From Syntrophorhabdaceae bacterium (lineage in GTDB: Bacteria; Desulfobacterota; Syntrophorhabdia; Syntrophorhabdales; Syntrophorhabdaceae): 64,000 bases of DNA. Made by a program: the position numbers and the translations under genes. Positions 45,001 to 53,558 of this stretch are shown piece after piece. Below the pieces are notes generated by a model. The model did no database searches and was not told where the DNA came from. It saw nothing but the letters and a program-made list of their open reading frames with translations. The stretch lies in the NCBI GenBank assembly GCA_028698615.1, contig JAQVWF010000001.1, positions 62,001 to 126,000 of the forward strand. Direction: 5' to 3'. Numbering within the stretch: position 1 is the first letter of the stretch; each line of letters begins with the position of its first letter.

Positions 45001-45975
45001 TCAGACGATCAGCCTGTCCGGTATTACTTCCCCGATGGTCTTCTTTCCGAGAAGCGCCATGAGGAGTCTGTCGAGGCCGACGGAGACACCGGCGCAGGGG
45101 GTGTTTATTGCTGCGAGGGCATGGAGAAAGGCTTCGTCGATGGGGAAGGTCTGTTTTCCCAGCCGCGCCCGCCGCGCATTGTCGTCCATGAAGCGCTCGC
45201 GCTGCCGGGATGGGTCGGTAAGCTCCGTGTATCCGTTGGCGATCTCGAGGCCGTCTATGTACAGTTCGAAGCGCTCCACGAGGGCGCTATTGTCGTCGCG
45301 CCTCTTCGCCATGGTGGAGATGGAAAAAGGCCATCCCGAGACAATATAAGGCTTCTTGCTTCTGAGGACGTCGTCGATCTCCTGGATGAGCGTCTTGAAG
45401 AAGAGGCTGTTCCAGTCGTCCCCATCGTCGATGCCGAAAAAACCCTTCTTCGCAAGGGCATCGAAGAAGTCGTCCCGGTCAAGGAGGAAGGGATCGAATC
45501 CCATCGTCTCCCGGAAGACCTGGTCGAGCTGATGTACGGGATAGGGCCCGAGAAAGAGATCCGGAAGGGGGCTGAGAAGCCTTCGGGCGATGGACTCCAC
45601 GAGTTCTTCCGTTTCATTCATCACGTCCCGATATGAACCCTCGCGGTACCATTCCACCATGGTGAACTCGGTGTTGTGCAGTTCCTGATGGTCTTCAACT
45701 CGCCAGACCTTGCATATCTGGAAGATCCGTCTGTGTCCGAACCGCAGGAGTTTCTTCATCCCCATCTCCGGCGATGTGTGCAGGGAGAACGGGCCCTTCG
45801 TCCCCACGTGCACGGCAAGGGGTTCTATGTGAGGGTCGGGGGGCGCCGTGGCCATCAGGTTTGCCGTCTCCACCTCGAGATACCCGCGTTCATAGAAGAA
45901 ATCACGGGTCGCCCGAAGAAGCTCGTGGCGCGACGTCAGAATATCGTGGGTTCCGGGCATGTCCATGGTTTCCAT
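45001..45975 (-). CDS. epmA: Elongation factor P--(R)-beta-lysine ligase (EpmA/GenX/PoxA)
   Basis: A class II lysyl-tRNA synthetase-like protein of 324 residues without the anticodon-binding domain, the hallmark of EpmA. Motif 1-3 regions are visible: FFYERGYLEVETANLM, FQICKVWRVEDHQELHNTEFTMVEWY, and GVSVGLDRLLMALLGKKTI. It attaches beta-lysine to EF-P; no efp or epmB is in the window. Start ATG 45975 or 45960. Flanked on both sides by the GTTTCAGG repeat. Confidence 0.9.
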   Translation of the reverse strand: METMDMPGTHDILTSRHELLRATRDFFYERGYLEVETANLMATAPPDPHIEPLAVHVGTKGPFSLHTSPEMGMKKLLRFGHRRIFQICKVWRVEDHQELHNTEFTMVEWYREGSYRDVMNETEELVESIARRLLSPLPDLFLGPYPVHQLDQVFRETMGFDPFLLDRDDFFDALAKKGFFGIDDGDDWNSLFFKTLIQEIDDVLRSKKPYIVSGWPFSISTMAKRRDDNSALVERFELYIDGLEIANGYTELTDPSRQRERFMDDNARRARLGKQTFPIDEAFLHALAAINTPCAGVSVGLDRLLMALLGKKTIGEVIPDRLIV

Positions 45976-45997
45976 TACCTTGCCGGTGAGTGCGTTA

Positions 45998-46026
45998 TTG
46001 CATTTTATACAGCAAACAAGTATACT
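45998..46026 (+). promoter_or_regulatory. Sigma70-type promoter for tRNA-Ser
   Basis: TTGCAT (45998-46003), 17-base spacer, TATACT (46021-46026). Initiation near 46033 would give a 15-base 5' leader before the tRNA. Confidence 0.65.
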
Positions 46027-46047
46027 TTGTCCATCTTAGGCTCTTGT

Positions 46048-46140
46048 GGAGAGGTGACCGAGTTGGCCGAAGGTGCTCGCCTGCTAAGCGAGTGTACGGA
46101 TAAACCCGTACCCAGGGTTCAAATCCCTGCCTCTCCGCCA
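46048..46140 (+). tRNA. tRNA-Ser (anticodon GCU)
   Basis: Acceptor GGAGAGG (46048-46054) pairs with CCTCTCC (46130-46136), followed by G and an encoded CCA. The anticodon arm is CTCGC-CTGCTAA-GCGAG with GCT at 46083-46085. The long variable arm (class II) and GGTTCAAATCC T loop fit serine; it reads AGC and AGU codons. Confidence 0.96.
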
Positions 46141-46158
46141 TTCAAAAAGAAGTTCCAC

Positions 46159-46279
46159 GTTTCAGGCTTCACGTTTCAGGCTAAGAACAAGGACAAGAAA
46201 TTTCAGATGGTGCTGGAGAACGGGGCCCCAACGGTACGCGGGGCCGCTCTTTTCGTGCTTCTTAACCTGAAACGTGAAG
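46159..46279. repeat. GTTTCAGG/CCTGAAAC inverted-repeat element, inverted relative to the 44.9-kb copy
   Basis: CTTCACGTTTCAGG (46167-46180) and CCTGAAACGTGAAG (46266-46279) are perfect 14-bp reverse complements; a further GTTTCAGG is at 46159-46166. The inner segment 46246-46273 is the exact reverse complement of 44877-44904. It lies between tRNA-Ser and the end of nhaD and could terminate both. Confidence 0.75.
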
Positions 46280-46285
46280 CCGCTT

Positions 46286-47704
46286 CTACGTGAAGAGCTT
46301 TGCGTTCAGGATGAGGTGAGTCCAGATGCTTGCGCCATATCCGAGCCCGACGGCCCAAGTCCATTTGAGATGACCTGCGAAGGTGTATGTCCCCCGGGAG
46401 CTTCCCATGAGGCCGACACCAGCGGCGGAGCCAATGGAGAGAAGGCTTCCTCCTACCCCGGCCGCCAGCGTTGCAAGGAGCCATTGTCCGTGAGACATGT
46501 CAGGGTTCATCGTTAATACTGCATACATCACGGGGATATTGTCGACCACGGCCGAGAGAATCCCTATCATCACGTTTGCCGGGGTATGGCCAAAGCCGTA
46601 CAGGTATTCAGACGTCATCGCAAGGTACCCGAGTTGTCCAAGGCCGCCGACACAAAAGATGATGCCATAGAAAAAGAGCAGCGTATCCCATTCAGCCCGA
46701 GCGACATTCCTGAAGAGGTCAAAAGTCTTGCGCTTGTCATGGCCCATCATGTCAAGGGGGTCTTCATCCCAACGATTACGCATTTCCTTTATCTTCAGGT
46801 AATAGCCGAAAAAGGACAGATACCCCAGTCCAAGCATCATTCCGAGAGCGGGCGGAAGGTGGAGGACATTGTGGAACAGAACCGCCGTGACGATCGTCAG
46901 GACAAAGAGGATCATAATGCGCCGCGCACCGGCCTTCATCTTGAGGGGGATCGCCGCCCCGCGTTTGACACCATGAGGCACGGAGAAACTCATGATAACC
47001 GCCGGGATAAGCCAGTTTATCATGGAAGGTATGAAGAGCGCGAAGAATTCTCCAAAGGGAATCTTGCCCTTCTGCCAGACCATCAACGTAGTGATATCCC
47101 CGAAAGGCGAGAACGCGCCCCCGGCGTTTGAGGCGACAACGATGTTGATACAGGACACGACAATGAACCTCTTGTCGTTTCGTGCCACAGCTATGGTCAC
47201 GGCGCCCATGAGAAGCGCTGTGGTGAGGTTATCACATAGAGGAGACAGAAAAAATGCCAGGGTGCCTGTCATCCAGTATATCCTTCTGAGGCCGAACCCT
47301 TTGCTTAAAAGCCAGGAGGTCAAGGCCTCGAAGACCTTTCTTTCCTCAAGTGCGTTTATGTATGTCATTGCGGCAAGGAGGAAAAGGAATAATTCCACAT
47401 ATTCCGCCAGATTGACGACAACGGCGGAATGAAGGACGTCTTGCCTGCCTATTGCCAGATATGCAAGGGCGACCATGATCCATATAATGCCCCCTGCGAC
47501 CACGACGGGCTTGCTTTTTCGCAAATGCAGCTTTTCCTCGAAGATCACAAAGCCGTAGGCCACAATAAAGAGAACGACCGCAATGATGCCGAAGACTGAT
47601 GTGGTCAGGTTCACGACCTCGACCGATCCTCCGTTTGCCGATGCGCAAAGAGGCAATGCCATCAGGAGTGCCAGGGAGACTAAACAACGGGCGCCTTTTT
47701 TCAT
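46286..47704 (-). CDS. nhaD: Na+/H+ antiporter, NhaD type
   Basis: A 472-residue membrane protein of the IT/ArsB-NhaD superfamily with a signal-like first helix and about eleven further helices. NhaD features: FFLSPLCDNLTTALLMGA, NIVVASNAGGAFSPFGDITTLMVWQKGKI, VVDNIPVMYAVLTMNPDMS, and SIGSAAGVGLMGSSRGTYTF. Exchanges cytoplasmic Na+ for H+. SD GGAAGAG precedes the ATG. Confidence 0.92.
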   Translation of the reverse strand: MKKGARCLVSLALLMALPLCASANGGSVEVVNLTTSVFGIIAVVLFIVAYGFVIFEEKLHLRKSKPVVVAGGIIWIMVALAYLAIGRQDVLHSAVVVNLAEYVELFLFLLAAMTYINALEERKVFEALTSWLLSKGFGLRRIYWMTGTLAFFLSPLCDNLTTALLMGAVTIAVARNDKRFIVVSCINIVVASNAGGAFSPFGDITTLMVWQKGKIPFGEFFALFIPSMINWLIPAVIMSFSVPHGVKRGAAIPLKMKAGARRIMILFVLTIVTAVLFHNVLHLPPALGMMLGLGYLSFFGYYLKIKEMRNRWDEDPLDMMGHDKRKTFDLFRNVARAEWDTLLFFYGIIFCVGGLGQLGYLAMTSEYLYGFGHTPANVMIGILSAVVDNIPVMYAVLTMNPDMSHGQWLLATLAAGVGGSLLSIGSAAGVGLMGSSRGTYTFAGHLKWTWAVGLGYGASIWTHLILNAKLFT

Positions 47705-47840
47705 TTTTTTGCTCTTCCTTTTATGGTTTCACGGGATCATGCTGTCCCGATACCGGCTGTGTATTATTCGACCTTACGATTCAGAGTGTTGAGTCCGTTG
47801 GAGGGCCATACATCTACTCGAAGGATGGGACAATGCACTT

Positions 47841-47878
47841 CATCCATCGGCAGTATACCCCACAATGGCCGACGGATG
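47841..47878. repeat. Inverted repeat upstream of nhaD
   Basis: CATCCATCGGC (47841-47851) and GCCGACGGATG (47868-47878) pair at 10 of 11 positions around a 16-base loop. It lies in the 253-base gap between nhaD (transcribed leftward) and the patatin gene end, where I find no gene. Could be the patatin-operon terminator or a leader element for nhaD. Confidence 0.4.
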
Positions 47879-47957
47879 TATCGGAGTTTTCCTGATATTC
47901 ACGGACGATAAACCCGGATTCAGGTAAGGAAAAAAGAGGAAGGCCTGAAACCTGTAA

Positions 47958-48821
47958 CTATTCCTGCTTCATTCCCACGAGCGCCCTGATCCGGGGCATG
48001 GCTTTTTCCGCAGCCCTTATGCCTCTCTCCATTAAGGTTTTTTTCTGCGAAAAATCGAACATGGAGATGCCTTTCGTGTCCGGCTCAAGGATTATGTCTG
48101 CGTGGGCAAGCTCTGCCTTTGAATTGACATGCATCATGATCGATATGGATTGGGCGATGACATCGATGACGGATGTTATGTCCCCGTCCCTCACGTCATT
48201 CTGGAGGTTGACGGCAATGATGACGTCGGCTCCTTTTGATCGGGCCACTTCGCAGGCTATGTTGCTTGTGACACCTCCGTCAACGAGGGTTCTGTTCCCG
48301 AAGCTGACGGGGACAAAGATGCCCGGGATGGCGGAGGATGCGCGGATGGCCCTGGCGATGGACCCCTTTTCGAGGGTGACCGTCTCGCCCGTGTTGAGGT
48401 CGGTGGCCACGGGATAAAAAGGTATCTTTGTGTCTTCCACGCGCTTCACCTTTGCATTCTGCTCCACGAAGGCTTCGAGCCTGGCGCCCTGGACCGGGCC
48501 CATCTTCGATGAGACTATGGAGTAGTCCAGGATATCGCCCCTGTTTATCTTGAATGCCGCCCACTCCAGCTGGAAACTGTCGGGGTTCGACGCATAGAGG
48601 CCGCCGATGAGGCTGCCGACGCTTGTCCCCACGATCATGTGGATGGGAATCTTTTCCTTCTCAAGGGCACGAAGCACCCCCACGTGAGCGAAGCCTTTGG
48701 CCGACCCACCCCCCAGAACAAGGGCCACCTTCGGAGCCGTTGTCCTGGTAAAGGGCATGCTTGAGCAGGAACAGAGGAGAAAAAGAACGATAATGGACAG
48801 AAATGCCCGTCTAATAACCAC
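47958..48821 (-). CDS. Patatin-like phospholipase, predicted lipoprotein (RssA-like)
   Basis: A 287-residue protein with a lipoprotein signal (LLCSCSS, acylated Cys near residue 18) and a patatin domain: oxyanion-loop GGGSAKGFAHVGVL, nucleophile GTSVGSLIGGLYAS (GxSxG) and DGG catalytic Asp (VDGGVTSNIA). Likely a membrane-anchored lipid acyl hydrolase. Its start overlaps the MBL gene by 11 bases. Confidence 0.9.
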   Translation of the reverse strand: MVIRRAFLSIIVLFLLCSCSSMPFTRTTAPKVALVLGGGSAKGFAHVGVLRALEKEKIPIHMIVGTSVGSLIGGLYASNPDSFQLEWAAFKINRGDILDYSIVSSKMGPVQGARLEAFVEQNAKVKRVEDTKIPFYPVATDLNTGETVTLEKGSIARAIRASSAIPGIFVPVSFGNRTLVDGGVTSNIACEVARSKGADVIIAVNLQNDVRDGDITSVIDVIAQSISIMMHVNSKAELAHADIILEPDTKGISMFDFSQKKTLMERGIRAAEKAMPRIRALVGMKQE

Positions 48822-49455
48822 CTCTCATCCCGACGAAGGGATTGTGGACCTTTTCCCGCCCGATGGTGCTGCGCGTCGAATCGCCGTAGTTATGTCCCGG
48901 CGCGACGACCGTATCGTCGGGGAGCGCGAAAAGCTTGTTCTTCACGGATGCCAGCAGCGTCTCCCATGAGCCGCCGTCAAGGTCGGTCCTGCCCACGCTG
49001 CCCACGAAAAGGGTGTCTCCCGTAAAGACCATCCCCGGGTGGTAGAGCGAGATGCTCCCTGGTGAGTGGCCGGGCGTATGGATGACGGAAAGTGACGTAT
49101 TCCCGACAGTGATGGTGTCGCCGTCGCGGACGGTCCTGTCAGCGGGAGGTGAGGGTTCACCGCCGAACATCTGAAAGGAATGGGGGGACTGATGGATGAG
49201 GGCGGGGGCCTCCGTCTGGTGTATGATGATCTGTGCCCCGGTGAGTTCCTTCATGCGCTTGTTACCCATGATGTGGTCCACATGACAGTGAGTATTGACG
49301 ATATATTTAATGGTATATCCCCTCGTTTTCGCCTCGTCAAATATGCGGTCACATTCAGAGGCGGGGTCTATGACAAGGGCCTCGTTGGTCTCCTTGCAGG
49401 CTACGATGTATGCAAATATGGCAAAACTGCCGACTTCCATCTGTTTTACGAACAT
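48811..49455 (-). CDS. MBL-fold metallohydrolase (glyoxalase II-like)
   Basis: A 214-residue metallo-beta-lactamase-fold protein with THCHVDHIMGN (HxHxDH), HTPGHSPGSISLY, FTGDTLFVGSVGRTDL and PGHNYGDST metal-binding motifs. Close to the short GloB-like/persulfide dioxygenase-like hydrolases; substrate is not determined by sequence. Coupled to the patatin gene. Confidence 0.88.
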   Translation of the reverse strand: MFVKQMEVGSFAIFAYIVACKETNEALVIDPASECDRIFDEAKTRGYTIKYIVNTHCHVDHIMGNKRMKELTGAQIIIHQTEAPALIHQSPHSFQMFGGEPSPPADRTVRDGDTITVGNTSLSVIHTPGHSPGSISLYHPGMVFTGDTLFVGSVGRTDLDGGSWETLLASVKNKLFALPDDTVVAPGHNYGDSTRSTIGREKVHNPFVGMRGGY

Positions 49456-49561
49456 TGAAACCTCCTTGTGCGCAGTTAAATCTAATACTTTTTAATGCCG
49501 TTTTTCAATTTTTTTGGTAATATCTTGCACAGCAGCCGAGCCAATCAAAGAGGGAGGGAAA

Positions 49562-50272
49562 ATGAGGCCAGTCTTCATCGAGGCGCGGGACTTGCCCGAT
49601 GCCTGGTTCCAGTGCATATACCGGATATTCGAGGACGACGGGGTGCACGAGTACGTCATCGACCGCGGATCCTTTGAGGGGAACAAACGCAGGGAGTTCG
49701 ACCTTGTCATGGTTCACATCAAGTATCCCGGGACGGTCCCTCTCATCCCCGACATCCCTGCCGAGCTCGGAATCCCCGCCCCTACCTCCATGGACTATGT
49801 CGAGGAGTATCTGCAATATCTCATGACCGACAAAAAGGCCCCCAATGAGCTCTACACGTACGGGGAGAGGCTCACCAACCCCAAGGTGTTTGTCGACGGG
49901 CGGGAATGTGCGTGCGGGGTCAATCCCGTCATGGAGGTTATCGAGATCTACAAAAAGGGGGATTATGGGACCAACCAGGCGATCATGGAGATCGGCATGC
50001 CTTCCGACATCACCCTTGAAGACCCTCCGTGCCTGAGGCTCATCGATACGCGGGTCACCGACGGCAAGCTCCATTTTGTCCTTTATTTCCGGAGCTGGGA
50101 CCTGTGGGCCGGGTTTCCCTCGAACCTCGCCGCCATCCAGCTTTTGAAGGAATACATGTGCCAGGAGATAGGTATCGAAGACGGCACCATCACCGCCGTG
50201 AGCAAAGGGCTCCATCTCTACGAGTACACCTTCGGCTTTGCCCTCCAGCGGCTCCGCAGAGAGGCGAAGTGA
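49562..50272 (+). CDS. Thymidylate synthase-family protein (short, archaeal-like)
   Basis: A 236-residue protein with the core of thymidylate synthase: catalytic Cys in DPPCLRLIDTRV, followed by LHFVLYFRSWDLWAGFPSNLAAIQLLKEYM, matching the PPCH...LYQRSxDxxLGxPxN pattern of ThyA. The N-terminal part (VFIEARDLPDAWFQCIYRIFEDDG) is unlike E. coli ThyA and closer to the compact archaeal TYMS. It may make dTMP or hydroxymethylate a nucleotide. The ATG at 49562 follows AGGGAGG. Divergent from the MBL operon. Confidence 0.8.
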   Translation: MRPVFIEARDLPDAWFQCIYRIFEDDGVHEYVIDRGSFEGNKRREFDLVMVHIKYPGTVPLIPDIPAELGIPAPTSMDYVEEYLQYLMTDKKAPNELYTYGERLTNPKVFVDGRECACGVNPVMEVIEIYKKGDYGTNQAIMEIGMPSDITLEDPPCLRLIDTRVTDGKLHFVLYFRSWDLWAGFPSNLAAIQLLKEYMCQEIGIEDGTITAVSKGLHLYEYTFGFALQRLRREAK

Positions 50273-50287
50273 TCGCACAACGGGTTG

Positions 50288-51187
50288 TCAGCCGAACTCG
50301 GCCCTTGTGCTCGCAGCCATTAACGTGTATCGGTCCCGGATGTTCTTCTGGATCTCTTCCATGTCCGTGCCCGGCCTGATCTCCCGGGTATCGTACATGC
50401 CCGACGGCGAATCGAGGATGGAAAGAACCAACGCATTTCCACCCGAGGGGATGATCTCCAGGAAGACCTTGTTCTGGAAGAGGAAGACGATGCCATAGTG
50501 GCAGGGGACTATCAGGCCGTCTTTGCATGAATATGCCGCAAAGCTGAGGAGGTCGTTGAGTATCGTTGCGATCTCCGGTGAATCGAGGCGCTCCATGTGC
50601 CCGGCGACGGAGGGGCGGTGCAGGCAGCCTGCGAGGTCCTTCTCGATACATAGGTCCCCGCCGGACCGGACTTCCCCGGGGAACCTCTCCTCCAGGTGGT
50701 AGCTGAGATCGATGATCTCGGGATATGTGAAGACCTTTCTGGACCAGAGGGAATCGAAGATCTTCCCTGCCTGCGTCCATCCCAGGCAGCTTTCGAGGTC
50801 GATAAAAAGATTTCTCCTCAGCAGCCGGTCGAAGAAGCTCTCTATGCCGAGGCGTTCCATCCTGCTGTCCACGTAAAGACTCCATATCTGGTTGTAGCGG
50901 TCGCGGACGAAAGGTTCCTTCTCTTCGTCGGGCGTGATACGGGGATCGTAGAGGAAAGCCCCGTCGAGGACGTCGGCTATATAGAGGAAAAGCCTGTAAA
51001 TGCGCCCATAGACGAAGGACTCATCCATCCAGATGTAGGTCTTGACATCAAGGATACCCCTTTTCCTTTTGATGAGGGCCTTCTCAAGCCAGGGCGAATC
51101 TGTCCCTTCTATGACGACATTATTGATGTGCTGCGAAATACCGAGATCTTCAATAACTGATCGGACGAGAGATCTTTTCTCTTGCAC
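50288..51187 (-). CDS. Conserved-looking protein of unknown function
   Basis: I do not recognise a domain in this 299-residue protein. It has no signal peptide or membrane helix, many acidic and aromatic residues, and a C-terminal half with mixed strands (IVPCHYGIVFLFQNKVFLEIIPSGG). It is convergent with the thymidylate-synthase-like gene and abuts the next minus-strand gene (one base between the genes), so the two are probably co-transcribed. Confidence 0.65.
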   Translation of the reverse strand: MQEKRSLVRSVIEDLGISQHINNVVIEGTDSPWLEKALIKRKRGILDVKTYIWMDESFVYGRIYRLFLYIADVLDGAFLYDPRITPDEEKEPFVRDRYNQIWSLYVDSRMERLGIESFFDRLLRRNLFIDLESCLGWTQAGKIFDSLWSRKVFTYPEIIDLSYHLEERFPGEVRSGGDLCIEKDLAGCLHRPSVAGHMERLDSPEIATILNDLLSFAAYSCKDGLIVPCHYGIVFLFQNKVFLEIIPSGGNALVLSILDSPSGMYDTREIRPGTDMEEIQKNIRDRYTLMAASTRAEFG

Positions 51188-51796
51188 TTAAAATTCGCCT
51201 TCAAGGCTATAAAGCTCAAGAAGGAGTGTTTTCGCTTTCATCCATTTCGAGTCGCGGCTGGTGGAGAAGGGGGTTGTCTGCAGATATTCCGTCAGGTACT
51301 TCCGTGCACGTTCCGGTTCATTGCGCCTGGCGTAGATGTAGCCAAGGCTGTAGAGGGAGGTCTCGTATGCGGTCGTGTACCGGGGGATGAGCTGATCGAG
51401 GCCTTTGAGCTTTAGATAGAGCCGCTCCTTGTCTTTCGTCGCAACCGCGGGATCGTTTACGGCCTTTTCATAGTGACCCTTGATGACCTTTACCGTTGCA
51501 AGCACTTCTTTCGTGTAGTCGTATATCTTCAGGCTCGTTCTCAGCGAGGTGACATATTCGTTCTTTTTGAGGAGCTCTTCCACCCGTTTCTGGCTGGCAT
51601 TAAGGTTGGCGTCGTTGATAGCGCCGCTGTCTTTCTTGGCGGCGGCAGCGGCGGCCGGCTTCGCTTTCTTCTCCGGGGCCGCGTCGGCAATGCAGACGAT
51701 GCCGGAGATGAAGAATGCGGTCACGATGATCGCGGCGGCCGTGACCAACATTGCCTTCGTGCCGAGATGTTTCAATCCTGCAGCCTCGAATGTCAT
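51188..51796 (-). CDS. Exported or membrane-anchored helical protein with TPR-like C-terminus
   Basis: A 202-residue protein: N-terminal membrane/signal helix (about 15-39), an Ala/Lys linker (KKAKPAAAAAAKKD), and a helical remainder ending in a TPR-like pair (TSLYSLGYIYARRNEPERARKYLTEYLQTTP). No family recognised. It follows tRNA-Met by 32 bases on the same strand and sits upstream of the unknown 299-residue gene. Confidence 0.65.
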   Translation of the reverse strand: MTFEAAGLKHLGTKAMLVTAAAIIVTAFFISGIVCIADAAPEKKAKPAAAAAAKKDSGAINDANLNASQKRVEELLKKNEYVTSLRTSLKIYDYTKEVLATVKVIKGHYEKAVNDPAVATKDKERLYLKLKGLDQLIPRYTTAYETSLYSLGYIYARRNEPERARKYLTEYLQTTPFSTSRDSKWMKAKTLLLELYSLEGEF

Positions 51797-51828
51797 GTGA
51801 AATCTGCCCCCTTTGGACCTCTGAAAAA

Positions 51829-51902
51829 TGGCGGTGCAGGGATTTGAACCCCGGACACTGCGGATATGAGCCGCATGCTCTGACCACCTGAGCTACACCG
51901 CC
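51829..51902 (-). tRNA. tRNA-Met (anticodon CAU)
   Basis: Read on the minus strand, acceptor GGCGGTG pairs with CACCGCC; D arm GCTC..GAGC, anticodon arm TGCGG-CTCATAT-CCGCA with CAT, and T arm GGGGTTCAAATCCC are present. The G1-C72 pair excludes initiator tRNA. tRNA-Ile2 with lysidine also carries CAT; elongator Met is favoured by overall similarity. CCA is not encoded. Confidence 0.9.
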
Positions 51903-51913
51903 TTGCCTTTTTG

Positions 51914-51942
51914 ATATAAGCCATAAAGGCCTGTATTGTCAA
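51914..51942 (-). promoter_or_regulatory. Sigma70-type promoter for tRNA-Met
   Basis: On the minus strand: TTGACA (51942-51937), 17-base spacer, TTATAT (51919-51914), about 11 bases before the mature tRNA 5' end. Confidence 0.65.
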
Positions 51943-52120
51943 TACAAAATCAGGTTATGGGTGACAGGCCGCTGCCGTCCAGGATAGTCCATTTTTCCCA
52001 TGCCTCGTCAGTCGCAACAAGGGTTCGAGACGGTCAAAGCCCTTGCTCCAGAACACGGTTGGTTCCTTCCGTCATCATAACTGGACCTCATGATGTCCAG
52101 CATTCCGGAAGGCAGGAGAC

Positions 52121-52151
52121 AATGACCAATGAAACAGATAATGACCAATGA
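52121..52151. repeat. Direct-repeat fragment of the AATGACCAA family
   Basis: AATGACCAATGA occurs at 52121-52132 and again at 52140-52151, the same core as the arms at 15289-15297. The 298-base gap between tRNA-Met and queE also holds CTGGAC..GTCCAG (52081-52100); no gene is supported there. Confidence 0.5.
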
Positions 52152-52200
52152 CCAAACAATGATACGAGTGCTGGTTCTTCTTCTGGTTATTTCGTCCTGA

Positions 52201-52842
52201 TTACCTGATCTTTAATACCTTGTGGAACTGGATGCCGAGGCGCCATCCCGGGTGGGCGAGACAGTAGTCCATGGCGAGACGGGTGTTTTCCTCGAGGGAG
52301 GAGTTATCGATGGGTTGGAGGATGAAGTGGCGGAAGGTGAGGCTTTCGAAGTGGGCCGGATCGAGACCGTTCTGGGGATAGAGGAGCTTCAGTTCGTCAC
52401 CCGCTGTGACCACGAGACGGGTGCCAGCCTTGGGACTTACCGTTATCCAATCGATATCACCGGGCAGGGGGAGGGTTCCGTTCGTTTCGATGGCGATCTC
52501 CCAGCGGCGCCGGTGGAGTTCATCAATGAGGGGAGTGTCTGCCTGGAGAGCCGGCTCGCCTCCCGTGATGACCGCGAGGGGACGAACACCCTGCGTTGGA
52601 AGGGAGGGCCGACGCGCCTCCATGGCGAGGGCGACATCGGCCGGGGTGTCGTATCTTCCGCCGCCGGGGCCATCGGTGCCGACAAAATCGGTGTCGCAGA
52701 AGGGGCAGGGTATGCTTGAGCGGTCGTCGCTGCGGCCGGACCAGAGGTTGCAGCCCGAGAGCCTCACGAATACGGCCGGCCTGCCCGTGTTGACGCCTTC
52801 GCCCTGGAGGGAATAGAAGATCTCCTTGATGAGGTATGCCAT
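52201..52842 (-). CDS. queE: 7-carboxy-7-deazaguanine synthase (radical SAM)
   Basis: Converts 6-carboxytetrahydropterin to 7-carboxy-7-deazaguanine in queuosine synthesis. The 213-residue protein has the E. coli-type cluster motif with a wide first gap, CNLWSGRSDDRSSIPCPFCD (Cys-x14-Cys-x2-Cys), the GGEPAL motif, and SLQGEG near the N-terminus. The ATG at 52842 is used because MAYLIKEIFYSLQGEG is the true N-terminus. Seven bases after queC. Confidence 0.93.
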   Translation of the reverse strand: MAYLIKEIFYSLQGEGVNTGRPAVFVRLSGCNLWSGRSDDRSSIPCPFCDTDFVGTDGPGGGRYDTPADVALAMEARRPSLPTQGVRPLAVITGGEPALQADTPLIDELHRRRWEIAIETNGTLPLPGDIDWITVSPKAGTRLVVTAGDELKLLYPQNGLDPAHFESLTFRHFILQPIDNSSLEENTRLAMDYCLAHPGWRLGIQFHKVLKIR

Positions 52843-52849
52843 GAGAAAC

Positions 52850-53551
52850 TTAACCTCTATATGTATAGGGGACGGGGTCGTCCATGCCGGCCTCCCTGAA
52901 CCCCTGCAGACGCAGCATGCAGGCATCGCAGCGCCCGCACGCCTTCCCTACGGGGGAGGGGTCATAGCACGTCGTCGTGAGCGAGTAATCGACCCCGAGG
53001 GCCGTCCCTGTGCGGATGATCTGTGCCTTTGTCATGGCGATAAGCGGAGCGTGGATCCTGAAGGGCTTCCCCTCTACGCCCGCCTTTGTGGCAAGGTTCG
53101 CCAAGCGCTCGAAGGCCGATATGTATTCAGGCCTGCAATCGGGATAGCCGCTGTAATCAAGGGCATTGACGCCGATGAAGATATCCTGGGCGCCGAGGGT
53201 CTCGGCGAAGGCAAGGGCGAAGGAAAGGAAGATGGTGTTCCGTGCGGGGACATAGGTGATGGGGATGTCCCGGGAGATGGCCGAAAGGTCCCGTCCCTTG
53301 GGGACCTCGATATCGTCCGTCAGGGCCGAGCCGCCGAAGCTGCGAAGGTCGATGTCGAGAACGACCTGCCGGGCGGCGCCAAGCGACTTCGCGACCCTTG
53401 CCGCCGCCTCTATCTCATGCGTGTGCCGCTGGCCATAGCGAAAGGTCAGGGCATAGGCCTCGTAACCCCCGCTCCCGGCGATGGCCAGAGTCGTCGTCGA
53501 GTCGATGCCGCCGCTTAAGAGAACCACCGCCTTCTTTGCACATTCGTTCAT
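52850..53551 (-). CDS. queC: 7-cyano-7-deazaguanine synthase
   Basis: ATP-dependent conversion of CDG to preQ0. The 233-residue protein has the PP-loop [15 protein letters not shown] and the C-terminal zinc-binding motif [10 protein letters not shown] with an upstream Cys ([14 protein letters not shown]). Part of a queuosine cluster with queE and queH; queD and queF are not in view. Confidence 0.95.
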   Translation of the reverse strand: MNECAKKAVVLLSGGIDSTTTLAIAGSGGYEAYALTFRYGQRHTHEIEAAARVAKSLGAARQVVLDIDLRSFGGSALTDDIEVPKGRDLSAISRDIPITYVPARNTIFLSFALAFAETLGAQDIFIGVNALDYSGYPDCRPEYISAFERLANLATKAGVEGKPFRIHAPLIAMTKAQIIRTGTALGVDYSLTTTCYDPSPVGKACGRCDACMLRLQGFREAGMDDPVPYTYRG

Positions 53552-53558
53552 GTCTCTC

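Noticed and set aside
49490-49540. Sigma54 (-24/-12) promoter TTGGTAATATCTTGCA before the thymidylate-synthase-like gene
   Set aside because: The GG-GC spacing is nine bases rather than ten and the -24 lacks the CAC of the consensus.
51936-52151. A 71-codon plus-strand frame between tRNA-Met and queE
   Set aside because: No ribosome site, no domain, and it runs through the AATGACCAA repeats.
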